Positions 24,947 through 34,687 of a DNA stretch of 64,000 nt are shown here, piece after piece. A model generated the notes under the pieces. That model had not been told where the DNA came from. It made no database searches and worked only from the letters and a program-made list of their open reading frames with translations. The position numbers and the translations under genes are program-made. Every line of letters starts with the position of its first letter. The stretch's first letter is position 1. The DNA lies in the NCBI GenBank assembly GCA_965657085.1, contig CBFHND010000013.1, forward strand, positions 30,343 through 94,342, in the 5' to 3' direction. The DNA comes from CBFHND01 sp965657085. GTDB taxonomy: Bacteria > Pseudomonadota > Alphaproteobacteria > Rhodobacterales > Rhodobacteraceae.

Positions 24947-26287
24947 ATGAACCAGCATTACCGCGACACCCGCAAGATCGACCCCAACCGGGGCGCCACC
25001 CTTGGCGATGGCACACCCAACGACGCCAACCGGATCGAGATTGGCCCCACGCAACTGGCCTTTGACGAATGGGCCGCTGCGGGGTTGGAGTTGCCCAACC
25101 TCGAAGCGATGCGGCGCCACCGCTGGACGCGCCTGACACAACACATCGTGGACCGCGATTACGCGGGGCTGTTGATGTTCGACCCGTTGAATATCCGCTA
25201 TGCCACCGACAGCACCAACATGCAGCTTTGGAACACCCACAATCCGTTCCGGGCCGTGTTGCTGTGCGCCGATGGTTACATGGTGATCTGGGACTACAAG
25301 AACGCGCCCTTTCTCAGTTCCTTCAACCCGCTGGTGCGCGAAGTCCGTGCGGGCGCGGATTTGTTCTATTTCGATCGAGGCGACAAGATTGATGTGGCCG
25401 CCGATGTCTTTGCCAACGACGTGCGCCAGCTTTTGGCCGAACATGCCCCTGGCAACATGCGACTGGCCGTGGACAAACCCATGGTGCATGGGCTGCGCGC
25501 GCTTGAGGCGCAGGGGTTCGAGGTGCGCGACGGCGAAGAGGTCACAGAAAAATCACGTTCGATCAAAGGCCCCGACGAGATCAAGGCGATGCGTTGCGCC
25601 AGCCATGCGTGCGAGGCGGCAGTCCTTGCGATGGAGGAGTTCGCCCGCGCCAACGTGGGCGATGGCGTGACCTGCGAAGATGACGTCTGGGCGGTCCTGC
25701 ACGCCGAAAACATCAAGCGCGGCGGTGAATGGATCGAAACGCGGCTTCTGGCCTCTGGCCCACGGTCGAACCCGTGGTTTCAGGAATGTGGCCCCCGCGT
25801 GTGTCAGCAGAACGAAATCATATCCTTCGATACGGACCTCGTGGGCAGCTATGGCATCTGCGTGGATATCTCGCGCAGTTGGTGGATCGGTGATCAGAAA
25901 CCGCGCCCCGACATGGTCTATGCCATGCAGCACGCGCACGAACACATCATGACCAACATGCAGATGCTGAAACCCGGCGTGATGATCCCCGACCTGACCG
26001 CGAATTGCCATCGTCTTGACGACAAGTATCAGGCGCAGAAATACGGCTGTCTGATGCATGGCGTTGGCCTGTGCGATGAATGGCCTCTGGTCGCCTACCC
26101 GGACAAGGCGGTGCCGGGGGCTTTCGATTATGCGCTGGAACCGGGCATGGTCCTCTGTGTCGAGGCAGCTGTTGGCGAGGTCGGCGGCGATTTCACCATC
26201 AAGCTTGAGGATCAGGTGCTGATCACAGAAGATGGGTTTGAGAACCTCACGCGCTATCCCTTCGATGCGGCGCTGATGGGCGGGTGA
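24947..26287 (+). CDS. dddP: Dimethylsulfoniopropionate lyase DddP
   Basis: M24-metallopeptidase-fold enzyme that cleaves DMSP to dimethyl sulfide and acrylate in the cytoplasm. The start IDPNRGATLGDGTPNDANRI and the whole 446-residue length fit DddP of Roseobacters. The metal ligands of the family are all present: D295 and D297 in SFDTDLVG, D307 in CVDISR, H371 in MHGVG, E406 in CVEAAVG and E421 in KLEDQV. I take ATG 24947 with AAGGGAGG seven bases upstream; the frame extends upstream to 24701 only through the pseudogene. A betaine-type ABC importer begins 403 bases downstream on the same strand and is a candidate DMSP uptake system. Confidence 0.93.
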   Translation: MNQHYRDTRKIDPNRGATLGDGTPNDANRIEIGPTQLAFDEWAAAGLELPNLEAMRRHRWTRLTQHIVDRDYAGLLMFDPLNIRYATDSTNMQLWNTHNPFRAVLLCADGYMVIWDYKNAPFLSSFNPLVREVRAGADLFYFDRGDKIDVAADVFANDVRQLLAEHAPGNMRLAVDKPMVHGLRALEAQGFEVRDGEEVTEKSRSIKGPDEIKAMRCASHACEAAVLAMEEFARANVGDGVTCEDDVWAVLHAENIKRGGEWIETRLLASGPRSNPWFQECGPRVCQQNEIISFDTDLVGSYGICVDISRSWWIGDQKPRPDMVYAMQHAHEHIMTNMQMLKPGVMIPDLTANCHRLDDKYQAQKYGCLMHGVGLCDEWPLVAYPDKAVPGAFDYALEPGMVLCVEAAVGEVGGDFTIKLEDQVLITEDGFENLTRYPFDAALMGG

Positions 26288-26690
26288 TCGACCTGCGCCA
26301 TGGGCAAGCGGCGCGATCCCTTTCAAGCCACGGGCAGTAAACCCATGCGCGCCGGATGTTGACTGACGAATCAATCAACCTTGTCGTGAACCCGTCTGCG
26401 TGAACCATTCCTTAGGTCCAGAATGGCAGGTGCGGCGGGCAATCTGGGTCTATGATTATCCCGGCAAATGGCCCTGCCCCAAGCTGGATGCCAACTTCCT
26501 GCAATCCGCCTGTGCTGCGCACCCCAGAAAATCAAACTTATCTGTGTCAATTGGGCGCAAAAGGCGGCGCATGTCGCTTTTAGGGCATCGGTGTCGCTTT
26601 CCGCTCGTATTCGCGGAAATTTCGTGTTTTCTTTTGCGGGCAAATCCCCCGAACCAGTCAATACGGGGGGAAAAACAGGGAGACTAGAAC
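26288..26690 (+). promoter_or_regulatory. Intergenic region between dddP and importer 2, with operator-like palindrome
   Basis: No gene is seen in these 403 bases. TTGACTG-ACGAAT-CAATCAA at 26359-26378 is a 20-base imperfect palindrome (6 of 7 arm pairs) of the size bound by TetR-family repressors, but no TetR gene is near. The last 100 bases are AT-richer (GGAAATTTCGTGTTTTCTTT near 26610-26635) and probably hold the importer promoter. I see no clear terminator for dddP. Confidence 0.35.
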
Positions 26691-27659
26691 GTGAAAACAT
26701 ATCTGACGGGCGCCGCGACGGCCGCCGCTTTGACCTTTGGCGCCAATGCCGCCTACGCCGACTGCGGCGAAGTTTCGATCACCGAAATGGATTGGGCATC
26801 CTCGGCCGTTGTGACGGCTGTTGCGACCTTCTTGATGGAACAAGGCTACGGCTGCTCGGTGCAAAAAGTGCCAAGCTCCACAGTGCCTGCGCTGACATCG
26901 CTGGCCGAAACCGGCGAGCCGGACATCCTGACCGAGGTCTGGGCCAACTCCACGCCGTCCTACGAGCCACTGCTGGCTGACGGCAAGCTGGTCGAGCTGG
27001 GCAACGTGCTGTCCGATGGCGGCGTCGAAGCATGGTGGATCCCCGCCTACCTCGCAGAAAGCAACCCGGAGCTGACCACATGGGAAGGCATCATGGCCAA
27101 CCCCGCAGCCGTTGGTGGCAAATTCCACGACTGCCCATCGGGCTGGGCGTGCGACATCATCAACAACAACAACCTCAAGGCGCTCGACATTGAAGGCAGC
27201 GGGCTTGAGCGGTTCCAGCACGGATCCGGCGAAACGCTGCAAACGTCGATCGCTGCCGCTTACGATGAAAAGGCCCCTTGGTTCGGCTACTACTGGGCGC
27301 CAACGGCCGTTCTGGGCAAATACCCGATGGTTCAGGTCACGGTCGCCGACTATGACGCGGACGCACACGCCTGCAACGGCGACGTGGATTGCGCCGATCC
27401 GAAGGTCTCGGCCTACCCTGCGTCCAAGGTTGTGACCGCGGCATCGGCAGCCTTTGTCGAAGGCAACCCGGAGATCGCCGAACTGATGTCGAAGGTGTCG
27501 TTCACCAACGCGCAGATGGGTGAAGTTCTGGCATGGCGCCTGGACAACAACGCCTCCTACGACGAGGCTGCGGTGTACTTCCTGACCAACTACAAGGACA
27601 CATGGTCCGGTTGGTTGAGCGACGACGCCAAGGGCAGACTGTCCGCACTTCTGCAATAA
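26691..27659 (+). CDS. Betaine-type ABC transporter substrate-binding protein (importer 2)
   Basis: First gene of a three-gene importer. GTG start at 26691 with GGGAG eight bases upstream. A signal peptide MKTYLTGAATAAALTFGANA ends at AYA before DCGEVSITE. The 322-residue protein belongs to the OpuAC/ProX class, with VTAVATFLMEQGYGCSVQKV, GEPDILTEVWANSTP, and many Trp residues (WWIPAY, FGYYWAPTAVL) likely to build an aromatic cage for a quaternary ammonium or dimethylsulfonium ligand. It is only distantly similar to the binding protein at 8553-9518. Position after dddP hints at DMSP or a related osmolyte; ligand not proven. Confidence 0.9.
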   Translation: MKTYLTGAATAAALTFGANAAYADCGEVSITEMDWASSAVVTAVATFLMEQGYGCSVQKVPSSTVPALTSLAETGEPDILTEVWANSTPSYEPLLADGKLVELGNVLSDGGVEAWWIPAYLAESNPELTTWEGIMANPAAVGGKFHDCPSGWACDIINNNNLKALDIEGSGLERFQHGSGETLQTSIAAAYDEKAPWFGYYWAPTAVLGKYPMVQVTVADYDADAHACNGDVDCADPKVSAYPASKVVTAASAAFVEGNPEIAELMSKVSFTNAQMGEVLAWRLDNNASYDEAAVYFLTNYKDTWSGWLSDDAKGRLSALLQ

Positions 27660-27675
27660 TAAAAACCAAAAAAAG

Positions 27676-27701
27676 CCCCTCCGACCGCAAGGCCGGAGGG
27701 G
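27676..27701 (+). other. Intercistronic hairpin after binding-protein gene
   Basis: CCCCTCCG (27676-27683) pairs perfectly with CGGAGGGG (27694-27701) over a 10-base loop, followed by TTCTTG. It lies 16 bases past the binding-protein stop and 24 before the permease start. As in importer 1, a stem separates the binding-protein gene from the rest, so partial termination or mRNA stabilisation is likely. Confidence 0.7.
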
Positions 27702-27725
27702 TTCTTGCGACGGGGGATCGGGGCG

Positions 27726-28754
27726 ATGGCCTTTTACGATGGATTGTTCAAGGCCTTGGGCCTGAGCGAGTGGTGTGAGGGCGGATCATCCAGCGCGCCC
27801 ATGTCGATGGCCGACCTTCTGGCCCAAAGCAGTGGCCAGGAGAAAAGCGGGGCATTCTTTCCGTTCCCGTCGCTCGACAATCTCAACGAAAGCTGCTCGG
27901 GCATCATCCAGTCCCGCGATGTGACCAAGGGCATCGAAGACGGATTTCTCGCGGCCAAGCCTGCGCTCAAATCCGTGCTCGATCCCATCACCCAACCGCT
28001 CAGCTGGTTGCTGGACGGGGCGCTCTGGACCTTCAGCGCGGTGCCGTGGTTCGTGATGATCCCCATTCTGGTGGCCATTGCATGGTATGCGTCGCGTTCT
28101 GTCGGGGTGACGGTGTTCGTCTTCGGCTCGATCATGCTCTTGGGGCTGGTCGATCACTATGATGTGGCCATGCAGACGCTGTCGATCATCTTTGTCTGTA
28201 CCGGCATATCCGTGGCCCTTGGGGTGCCCATCGGCATCGCCATGTCGAAATCCGACCGCTTGCAGAAAAGCGTGGTGCCGATTCTGGACCTGCTGCAAAC
28301 GCTGCCGACCTTTGTTTACCTGATCCCGCTGATCTTCCTGTTCTCGGTCACGGAATCCAAACTCTATGGCATTGCCATCATCCTTTACGCCATCGTGCCG
28401 GTGATCCGCCTGACCGATCTCGGTATCCGCCTCGTGGATCAGGACGTGATCGAGGCGGCCAATGCCTTTGGCATGAACGGGCGGCAAAAGCTGGTGGGTG
28501 TCGAACTGCCCCTGGCCCTGCCCAACATCATGGCGGGCATCAACCAGACCATCATGATGTCGCTGGCCATGGTGGTCATCGCCTCGCTGGTCTCGGCACC
28601 GGGCCTCGGCGTCAACGTGCTGCGCGGCATCCGCAATCTTGAACTGGGCGTGGGCATCGTGGCGGGCATCGGCATCGTGCTGCTGGCCGTGATCCTTGAC
28701 CGTGTGTCCAAGGCCGCACTTTCCCGGGTCGACATGACCCGCGTCAAACACTGA
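27726..28754 (+). CDS. Betaine-type ABC transporter permease (importer 2)
   Basis: A 342-residue ProW/OpuAB permease. Soluble N-terminal 90 residues (MAFYDGLFKALGLSEW, then SGAFFPFPSLDNLNESCSG) precede about six or seven membrane segments. The EAA loop is VIEAANAFGMNGRQKLVGVE and the family stretch AGINQTIMMSLAMVVIASLV follows. It lacks the coiled-coil extension of the importer 1 permease. The start at ATG 27726 is preceded by a G-rich site (GGGGATCGGGG); a TTG seven codons earlier is less likely. The ATPase gene begins 10 bases after its stop. Confidence 0.92.
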   Translation: MAFYDGLFKALGLSEWCEGGSSSAPMSMADLLAQSSGQEKSGAFFPFPSLDNLNESCSGIIQSRDVTKGIEDGFLAAKPALKSVLDPITQPLSWLLDGALWTFSAVPWFVMIPILVAIAWYASRSVGVTVFVFGSIMLLGLVDHYDVAMQTLSIIFVCTGISVALGVPIGIAMSKSDRLQKSVVPILDLLQTLPTFVYLIPLIFLFSVTESKLYGIAIILYAIVPVIRLTDLGIRLVDQDVIEAANAFGMNGRQKLVGVELPLALPNIMAGINQTIMMSLAMVVIASLVSAPGLGVNVLRGIRNLELGVGIVAGIGIVLLAVILDRVSKAALSRVDMTRVKH

Positions 28755-28764
28755 GAGACCGGAT

Positions 28765-29820
<1,056 letters not shown>

Positions 29821-29969
29821 AACGCTGGCAGGGCTTCGTGCGTGGCCCATTGACGCGCGCGGAACCTGCCAATGTTTCAACACCCTGAAGGTCGGTCACT
29901 CTGGCGTGAGGGGCCCTATGCAAATGCGCCTGTGCACCCCATCCTTTGGTCAACTGCAAAGGATACCCC

Positions 29970-31184
29970 ATGCCCACCAAACGCATCACCTTCCCCGGTC
30001 ACGACGGATCGAACCTGGCCGCACGCCTGGACATGCCCGAGGGGCCGCATCTGGCCACGGCGCTCTTTGCGCACTGCTTTACCTGCGGCAAGGACATTCC
30101 CGCCGCCCGGCGGATCGCGGCGCGTCTGTCGGCCATGGGTATCGCGGTCCTGCGGTTCGATTTCACCGGGCTGGGCCATTCGGAGGGTGAGTTCTCCAAC
30201 ACCTCCTTCAGTTCGAACGTGCAGGACCTCGAAGCCGCCGCACATTACCTCGAAGCGGAAGGCCACGCGCCCTCGCTGCTGATCGGCCATTCGCTGGGCG
30301 GGGCGGCGGTGCTGAAGGCGGCGGGCACGCTCGAACGCATCAAGGCCGTGGCCACCATCGGCGCGCCCTTCGATCCCGAACATGTCACCCACAACTTTGC
30401 CGACGCCCTGCCCGAGATCATCAGCAAGGGCGTGGCCGAAGTGTCGCTGGGCGGTCGCCCGTTCCGCATCGGCAAGCAATTTCTCGATGACGTGGCCGAA
30501 GGTCAGTTGACGCCGTCCATCAGCAAATTGGGGGCGGCCTTGCTTGTCCTGCACGCGCCGCGTGACACCATCGTGTCCATCGACAACGCCAGCCAGGTCT
30601 TCCTGGCCGCCAAACACCCCAAATCCTTCGTCACACTCGATGACGCGGACCACCTTGTCACCAACCCCGCCGACGCCGAATACGCCGCCGACATCATCGC
30701 CACGTGGGCGGGCAAATACCTTGATCTCAAACACCCTGCCCCGCCCATCGGCGCACCCGAAGGCATCGTGCGCAGTTCCGAAGCAGACACGGCAGGATTC
30801 TTGCAGGACATCACCTCGGGCCCCGACCATCATGTGCTGGCGGATGAACCGCTGGCCTACGGGGGCACCAATCGCGGGCTGTCACCTTATGGGTTCCTGT
30901 CGGCGGGACTGGGGGCGTGTACGTCGATGACCATCCGCATGTACGCCCGGCGCAAGGGCTGGCCCCTGACCCATGTGAGCGTCGACGTGAGCCACGACAA
31001 GGTGCATGCACAGGACGCCGAAACCGGCACCGGTGACAAGATCGACACGTGGAAACGGCGCATTACCCTGACCGGCGATCTGGATACGGCGCAACGCGAC
31101 AGGCTGCGCGAGATAGCGGACCGATGCCCGGTGCACCGCACGCTTGAACGGTCGTCGCAGGTGATCACCGAACTGGCCACCTGA
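29970..31184 (+). CDS. Fusion of alpha/beta-hydrolase and OsmC-type peroxidase domains
   Basis: A 404-residue bifunctional protein. Residues 1-250 are an alpha/beta-hydrolase with GHSLGG (S108), HAPRDTIV (D199) and DADHLV (H228) as the triad. Residues about 265-404 are an OsmC/Ohr-type domain: GGTNRGLSPYGFLSAGLGAC holds the first reactive Cys and ADRCPVHRTLE the second, the thiol pair that reduces organic peroxides. The combination recurs in bacterial databases as a two-domain protein, and the natural substrate is unknown. ATG 29970 has AAAGGA seven bases upstream; an earlier in-frame start at 29946 is weaker. Confidence 0.9.
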   Translation: MPTKRITFPGHDGSNLAARLDMPEGPHLATALFAHCFTCGKDIPAARRIAARLSAMGIAVLRFDFTGLGHSEGEFSNTSFSSNVQDLEAAAHYLEAEGHAPSLLIGHSLGGAAVLKAAGTLERIKAVATIGAPFDPEHVTHNFADALPEIISKGVAEVSLGGRPFRIGKQFLDDVAEGQLTPSISKLGAALLVLHAPRDTIVSIDNASQVFLAAKHPKSFVTLDDADHLVTNPADAEYAADIIATWAGKYLDLKHPAPPIGAPEGIVRSSEADTAGFLQDITSGPDHHVLADEPLAYGGTNRGLSPYGFLSAGLGACTSMTIRMYARRKGWPLTHVSVDVSHDKVHAQDAETGTGDKIDTWKRRITLTGDLDTAQRDRLREIADRCPVHRTLERSSQVITELAT

Positions 31185-31256
31185 CGCCCTTCATCTTGCC
31201 GATTAAACTCCGGGGGAGTCCGCAGGACGGGGGCAGAGCCCCCTGACAAAAGAAAT

Positions 31257-31285
31257 GAGGCCGCGCACAGCGCGGCCTCTCCTTG
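31257..31285 (-). terminator. Terminator of bioY
   Basis: A perfect 10-bp stem (GAGGCCGCGC 31257-31266 with 31270-31279) and a 3-base loop. On the minus strand it is followed by ATTTCTTTT (complement of 31248-31256). It may also stop read-through from the convergent fusion gene. Confidence 0.85.
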
Positions 31286-31305
31286 GGATCAAGGTGGCAG
31301 ATGGT

Positions 31306-31905
31306 TCAGCCGCGCGCGCGGCCCACCAGTTTCCATGCCAGCGGCAGAACCGCCGCCGCCAGCATCAGCTTGAGCGCATCACCCAAAAGGAAGGGCGTCA
31401 GACCCCACGCTAGAATAGGCTTGTCCCAGCCGTACAGCTGACCCAGCCACGCCAGACCCGGCACATAAATCAGCGCATTGCCGATGAGCATCGCCAGCGC
31501 CATCCACATCACCGACCGGTCCCAGCCGCGCCGCGCCAGAAGGCCCAGCGCCAGCGTGGCCAGCACATAGCCAACAAGATAGCCCCCGGTGCCGCCCATC
31601 ATGTACTCCAGGCCGAAGGTCTCGGCCGACGAGCCTGCAAAGACGTCAAAGCCCAGCGCGCCAACGATCATGTAGCCAAGGATCGTGGCCAGACCCAGAC
31701 GCGGACCATAAGCCGCGCCAATGCTGAGAACCGCGAAGGTGCCCATCGTGATGGGGACCGGCCACATAGGGATCCTGATCTTTGCTGCAACTGCAAGAAC
31801 CATGATTCCGACCAGCACCATAAGCACCTGTTTGGCCTTTTCCTGGAATCCCTCATCCGCGCCAAGAACCTCGGACAGAACCCTGTTATCAATTGACAAT
31901 CCCAC
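31306..31905 (-). CDS. bioY: Biotin transporter S component BioY
   Basis: A 199-residue integral membrane protein with about six segments, the substrate-binding subunit of an ECF-type biotin importer. Family motifs seen are PVPITMGTFAVLSIGAAYGP, MMGGTGGYLVGYVLATLALG and TPFLLGDALKLMLAAAVLP. The start is GTG 31905, with AAAGGAGA eight bases upstream. No bioM or bioN ATPase/T-component genes are adjacent, as in many Rhodobacteraceae where BioY stands alone. Length is normal. Confidence 0.93.
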   Translation of the reverse strand: MGLSIDNRVLSEVLGADEGFQEKAKQVLMVLVGIMVLAVAAKIRIPMWPVPITMGTFAVLSIGAAYGPRLGLATILGYMIVGALGFDVFAGSSAETFGLEYMMGGTGGYLVGYVLATLALGLLARRGWDRSVMWMALAMLIGNALIYVPGLAWLGQLYGWDKPILAWGLTPFLLGDALKLMLAAAVLPLAWKLVGRARG

Positions 31906-32062
31906 GTGCAGGTCTCCTTTGAATGTCTTTCGTTGGCCGCGTTTCTGCCAATCGGCACATCATTCTGCAAGTGCAAAGCGCACGGGTCGGCAAGTTTGAT
32001 CCAAATCAACGCCAGCACCGGCAAGGATGCGCCATGATGGTCCCGTCAAAAGGAGCAAACCA

Positions 32063-32308
32063 ATGGGATTTCTCAAACGTCTGGCCCAAAGCGCCGATCT
32101 GGCCATGGGCATGGCCAAACGGCTCGACGTCGACTTGTCCGCGAATGCGCTTGCGGGCGACGAACTGGCCGGACAGCATCTGCGCGCCATCGTCATGCGC
32201 TGCGCCCAGTGCAGCGATCAGCAAGGCTGCGCACGGTTGCAGGCCGGTACGACAACCCTCGCGCAGGCACCGCGGTTTTGTCAGAACGCGGATGTGATGC
32301 GGCGCTGA
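32063..32308 (+). CDS. DUF6455-like small cysteine-rich protein
   Basis: An 81-residue cytoplasmic protein. MGFLKRLAQSADLAMGMAKR is an amphipathic start. MRCAQCSDQQGC supplies a Cys-x2-Cys-x5-Cys group, and a fourth Cys lies in PRFCQNAD, so a metal site is possible. This Cys pattern is what I recall of the DUF6455 proteins of Rhodobacteraceae. AAAGGAG precedes ATG 32063, which I prefer over the in-frame ATG at 32027. Function unknown. Confidence 0.65.
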   Translation: MGFLKRLAQSADLAMGMAKRLDVDLSANALAGDELAGQHLRAIVMRCAQCSDQQGCARLQAGTTTLAQAPRFCQNADVMRR

Positions 32309-32320
32309 CGGCGCGCGCCG

Positions 32321-32722
32321 TTACCGACTGTAGGCACTGCGCATGGTGTAATCCTTGCGCGGCCCAAGTACGCGCCATGTCACTGTCCATTTCGGCCAGT
32401 CCGAGAAATCATAGGCCCCGTCGTATTGATCGGGATCGCACCAGTGGCTGGCGTCTCCGCCGCTGGCCGGGACGGTGTGAAAGAACCGGCCATCGGAAAA
32501 ATGCACCCGCAGCCCGTCTTCCCACAGATAGGTCTGGCGCGCCGTGACGGGCGCGCCCTGCCCGACCTTCAGCAACCCATCCTCGGAACACCGCAGGCGC
32601 CCTTGATCATCGGGCGTCCATGTGGCGGTGCCGCGAAACTCGGCCTCGGCCCCGCTGGCATGGGTGATGAAGCGCCGCAGGGTCCACGCGCCTTCGAAAT
32701 CATTCAGTGTTCTAGTCGGCAT
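32321..32722 (-). CDS. DUF6314 family protein
   Basis: A 133-residue soluble beta-rich protein: LNDFEGAWTLRRFITHASGA, then FRGTATWTPDDQGRLRCSED, and a C-terminal WTVTWRVLGPRKDYTMRSAY. The pattern of short strands with Trp and Gly is typical of DUF6314, perhaps a lipocalin-like barrel. ATG 32722 lies inside the end of the upstream gene (overlap of 11 bases with its TAG at 32712-32714), so the two are co-translated. A much longer open frame to 33037 is only a shadow of that gene. Confidence 0.68.
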   Translation of the reverse strand: MPTRTLNDFEGAWTLRRFITHASGAEAEFRGTATWTPDDQGRLRCSEDGLLKVGQGAPVTARQTYLWEDGLRVHFSDGRFFHTVPASGGDASHWCDPDQYDGAYDFSDWPKWTVTWRVLGPRKDYTMRSAYSR

Positions 32723-33047
32723 AGGTGCCCTCGGTGATGTCGCCCGGGCTTTGCCCCACAAAGCGCAGCTTGTCACCCCGCACTTCAACACCGTAGCAGG
32801 CCCATAGGTCCGAGGGCGGCCATTGGCTGCAATAGCTGTCGTCTTCGACGCGCCAATAGCCCCAGCTGTCGCGGCCCGCATTGTAAAGGGTGCGGCCCGA
32901 GGCCCGAAAATCCTGCCAGGCCGTGCCATAGTGCAGCGTGCGCCCCTCAAGAGCCGTGCGAATGGCCTCACCCCGCAGGGCCATCCAGTCGCCCGCCATG
33001 ACCCATCCGGGGGCCAAAACCGCCAAAACAAGGGCAAAGCGTCTCAT
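32712..33047 (-). CDS. Small secreted protein of unknown function
   Basis: A 111-residue protein with a clear signal peptide (MRRFALVLAVLAPGWVMA before GDWMALRG). The mature part, EAIRTALEGRTLHYGTAWQD, then YCSQWPPSDLWACYGVEVRG and FVGQSPGDITEGTY, has two Cys that could form a disulfide and a Trp-rich centre; similar small exported proteins are common in Rhodobacteraceae without assigned role. ATG 33047 is chosen for the signal peptide. It overlaps the DUF6314 gene and diverges from purB. Confidence 0.68.
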   Translation of the reverse strand: MRRFALVLAVLAPGWVMAGDWMALRGEAIRTALEGRTLHYGTAWQDFRASGRTLYNAGRDSWGYWRVEDDSYCSQWPPSDLWACYGVEVRGDKLRFVGQSPGDITEGTYAD

Positions 33048-33129
33048 ATCGGTCTCAAATGGTTGCTGCGCATGGGCAGGCAGTCTAAGAGCCGCCCTAT
33101 CTGCTGAACAGTCACAAAAAGGTGCGCCC

Positions 33130-34434
33130 ATGATCCCTCGTTATTCCCGTCCTGACATGGTGGCCATCTGGGAACCCGCAACCAAGTTCCGCATCTGGTA
33201 CGAGATCGAGGCACATGCCTGTGACGCGATGGCCGATCTGGGCGTGATCCCCCGTGAAAACGCCGAAGCGGTGTGGAAGGCCAAGGACGTGGAATTCGAC
33301 GTCGCCCGCATCGACGAGATCGAGGCCGTGACAAAACATGACGTCATCGCCTTTCTGACCCATCTGGCCGAGCACGTGGGCAGTGATGAGGCACGTTTCG
33401 TGCATCAGGGCATGACGTCCTCGGATGTGCTCGACACCTGCCTCAACGTGCAATTGGTGCGCGCGGCCGACATTCTGATTGCCGACCTCGAAGGATTGCT
33501 CGCCGCCCTCAAGCGCCGCGCCATCGAACATAAAGACACCGTGCGCATCGGGCGCAGCCACGGCATCCACGCCGAACCCACCACCATGGGCCTGACGTTT
33601 GCACGCTTTTATGCGGAAATGGATCGCAACCTGACCCGTATGCGCACCGCCCGCGACGAGGTCGCAACAGGCGCAATTTCCGGGGCCGTGGGCACATTCG
33701 CCAACATCGACCCGCAGGTCGAAGAGCACGTGTGCGAAAAACTGGGCCTGACGCCTGAACCCATCAGCACCCAGGTTATCCCCCGCGACCGCCACGCCGC
33801 CTTCTTTGCAACGCTGGGCGTCATCGCCAGCAGCGTGGAAAACATCGCCATCGAAATCCGCCACATGCAGCGCACCGAAGTGCTGGAGGGGGCCGAGTTC
33901 TTTTCCATGGGGCAAAAAGGCTCAAGCGCGATGCCGCACAAGAAAAACCCGGTGCTGACCGAGAACCTGACCGGGCTGGCCCGTCTGGTGCGCATGGCGG
34001 TGATCCCCGCGATGGAGAATGTGGCGCTCTGGCATGAACGCGATATCTCGCACAGCTCCGTCGAGCGGATGATCGGCCCCGATGCCACCGTGACGCTTGA
34101 TTTTGCCTTGGCGCGGCTGACGGGTGTGATCGACAAGATGCTGATCTTCCCCGACAACATGCTGGAGAACATGAACAAGTTCCCCGGCCTGGTGATGAGC
34201 CAGCGGGTGCTTTTGGCCCTGACGCAAGCCGGCGTAAGCCGCGAGGATGCCTATACCTATGTGCAGCGCAATGCACTGAAGGTCTGGGAACATCGCACAG
34301 ACTTCAAAGAGGAACTGCTGGCCGACGCGGACGTGGTTGCGGCGCTCAGCCCCGAAGAGATCAAGGAAAAATTCGATCTGGGCTATCACACCAAACATGT
34401 CGATACGATTTTTGCCCGCGTTTTCGGCGATTGA
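33130..34434 (+). CDS. purB: Adenylosuccinate lyase
   Basis: Acts twice in purine synthesis, releasing fumarate from SAICAR and from adenylosuccinate. Length 434 is normal. The fumarase/aspartase superfamily signature GSSAMPHKKNP is near residues 264-274 with the catalytic serine. HQGMTSSDVLDTCLN and GRSHGIHAEPTTMG are the two other conserved regions. I use ATG 33130 (MIPRYSRPDM) with AAAGGTG upstream; the frame extending to 32938 overlaps the divergent gene. Confidence 0.97.
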   Translation: MIPRYSRPDMVAIWEPATKFRIWYEIEAHACDAMADLGVIPRENAEAVWKAKDVEFDVARIDEIEAVTKHDVIAFLTHLAEHVGSDEARFVHQGMTSSDVLDTCLNVQLVRAADILIADLEGLLAALKRRAIEHKDTVRIGRSHGIHAEPTTMGLTFARFYAEMDRNLTRMRTARDEVATGAISGAVGTFANIDPQVEEHVCEKLGLTPEPISTQVIPRDRHAAFFATLGVIASSVENIAIEIRHMQRTEVLEGAEFFSMGQKGSSAMPHKKNPVLTENLTGLARLVRMAVIPAMENVALWHERDISHSSVERMIGPDATVTLDFALARLTGVIDKMLIFPDNMLENMNKFPGLVMSQRVLLALTQAGVSREDAYTYVQRNALKVWEHRTDFKEELLADADVVAALSPEEIKEKFDLGYHTKHVDTIFARVFGD

Positions 34435-34525
34435 CGCCTGATCCTTGCGCCAGGCATCGATTTCCTTTGGGCGCCCGCCTGCTTTGCCCTACCCTTACGT
34501 CACCCAAGCAAAAAGGAGACGTGAG

Positions 34526-34687
34526 ATGAAGATCAAGACCGTCGCCTTTGCTTTGGCATTGGTGCTGGCCCCGGCATTTTCGCTTGCCGAAGGCTGCGGC
34601 TTGGGCAAATCGCATCAAGCCATGTCCTGTGCCGAAGGCTCGACATTCGACAGCACCACCAACACCCGCGTGCCTGTCGCCACCTGA
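34526..34687 (+). CDS. Small secreted peptide, 53 residues
   Basis: MKIKTVAFALALVLAPAFSL is a signal peptide ending at SLA. The mature peptide of about 31 residues has two cysteines (GCGLGKSHQAMSCAEGSTFD) and ends NTRVPVAT. The ribosome site AAAAGGAG lies nine bases upstream and fixes the start. The CAEGSTFD segment recalls chitin-binding-like Cys motifs, but with too few Cys to assign. Function unknown. It lies 91 bases after purB on the same strand. Confidence 0.7.
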   Translation: MKIKTVAFALALVLAPAFSLAEGCGLGKSHQAMSCAEGSTFDSTTNTRVPVAT

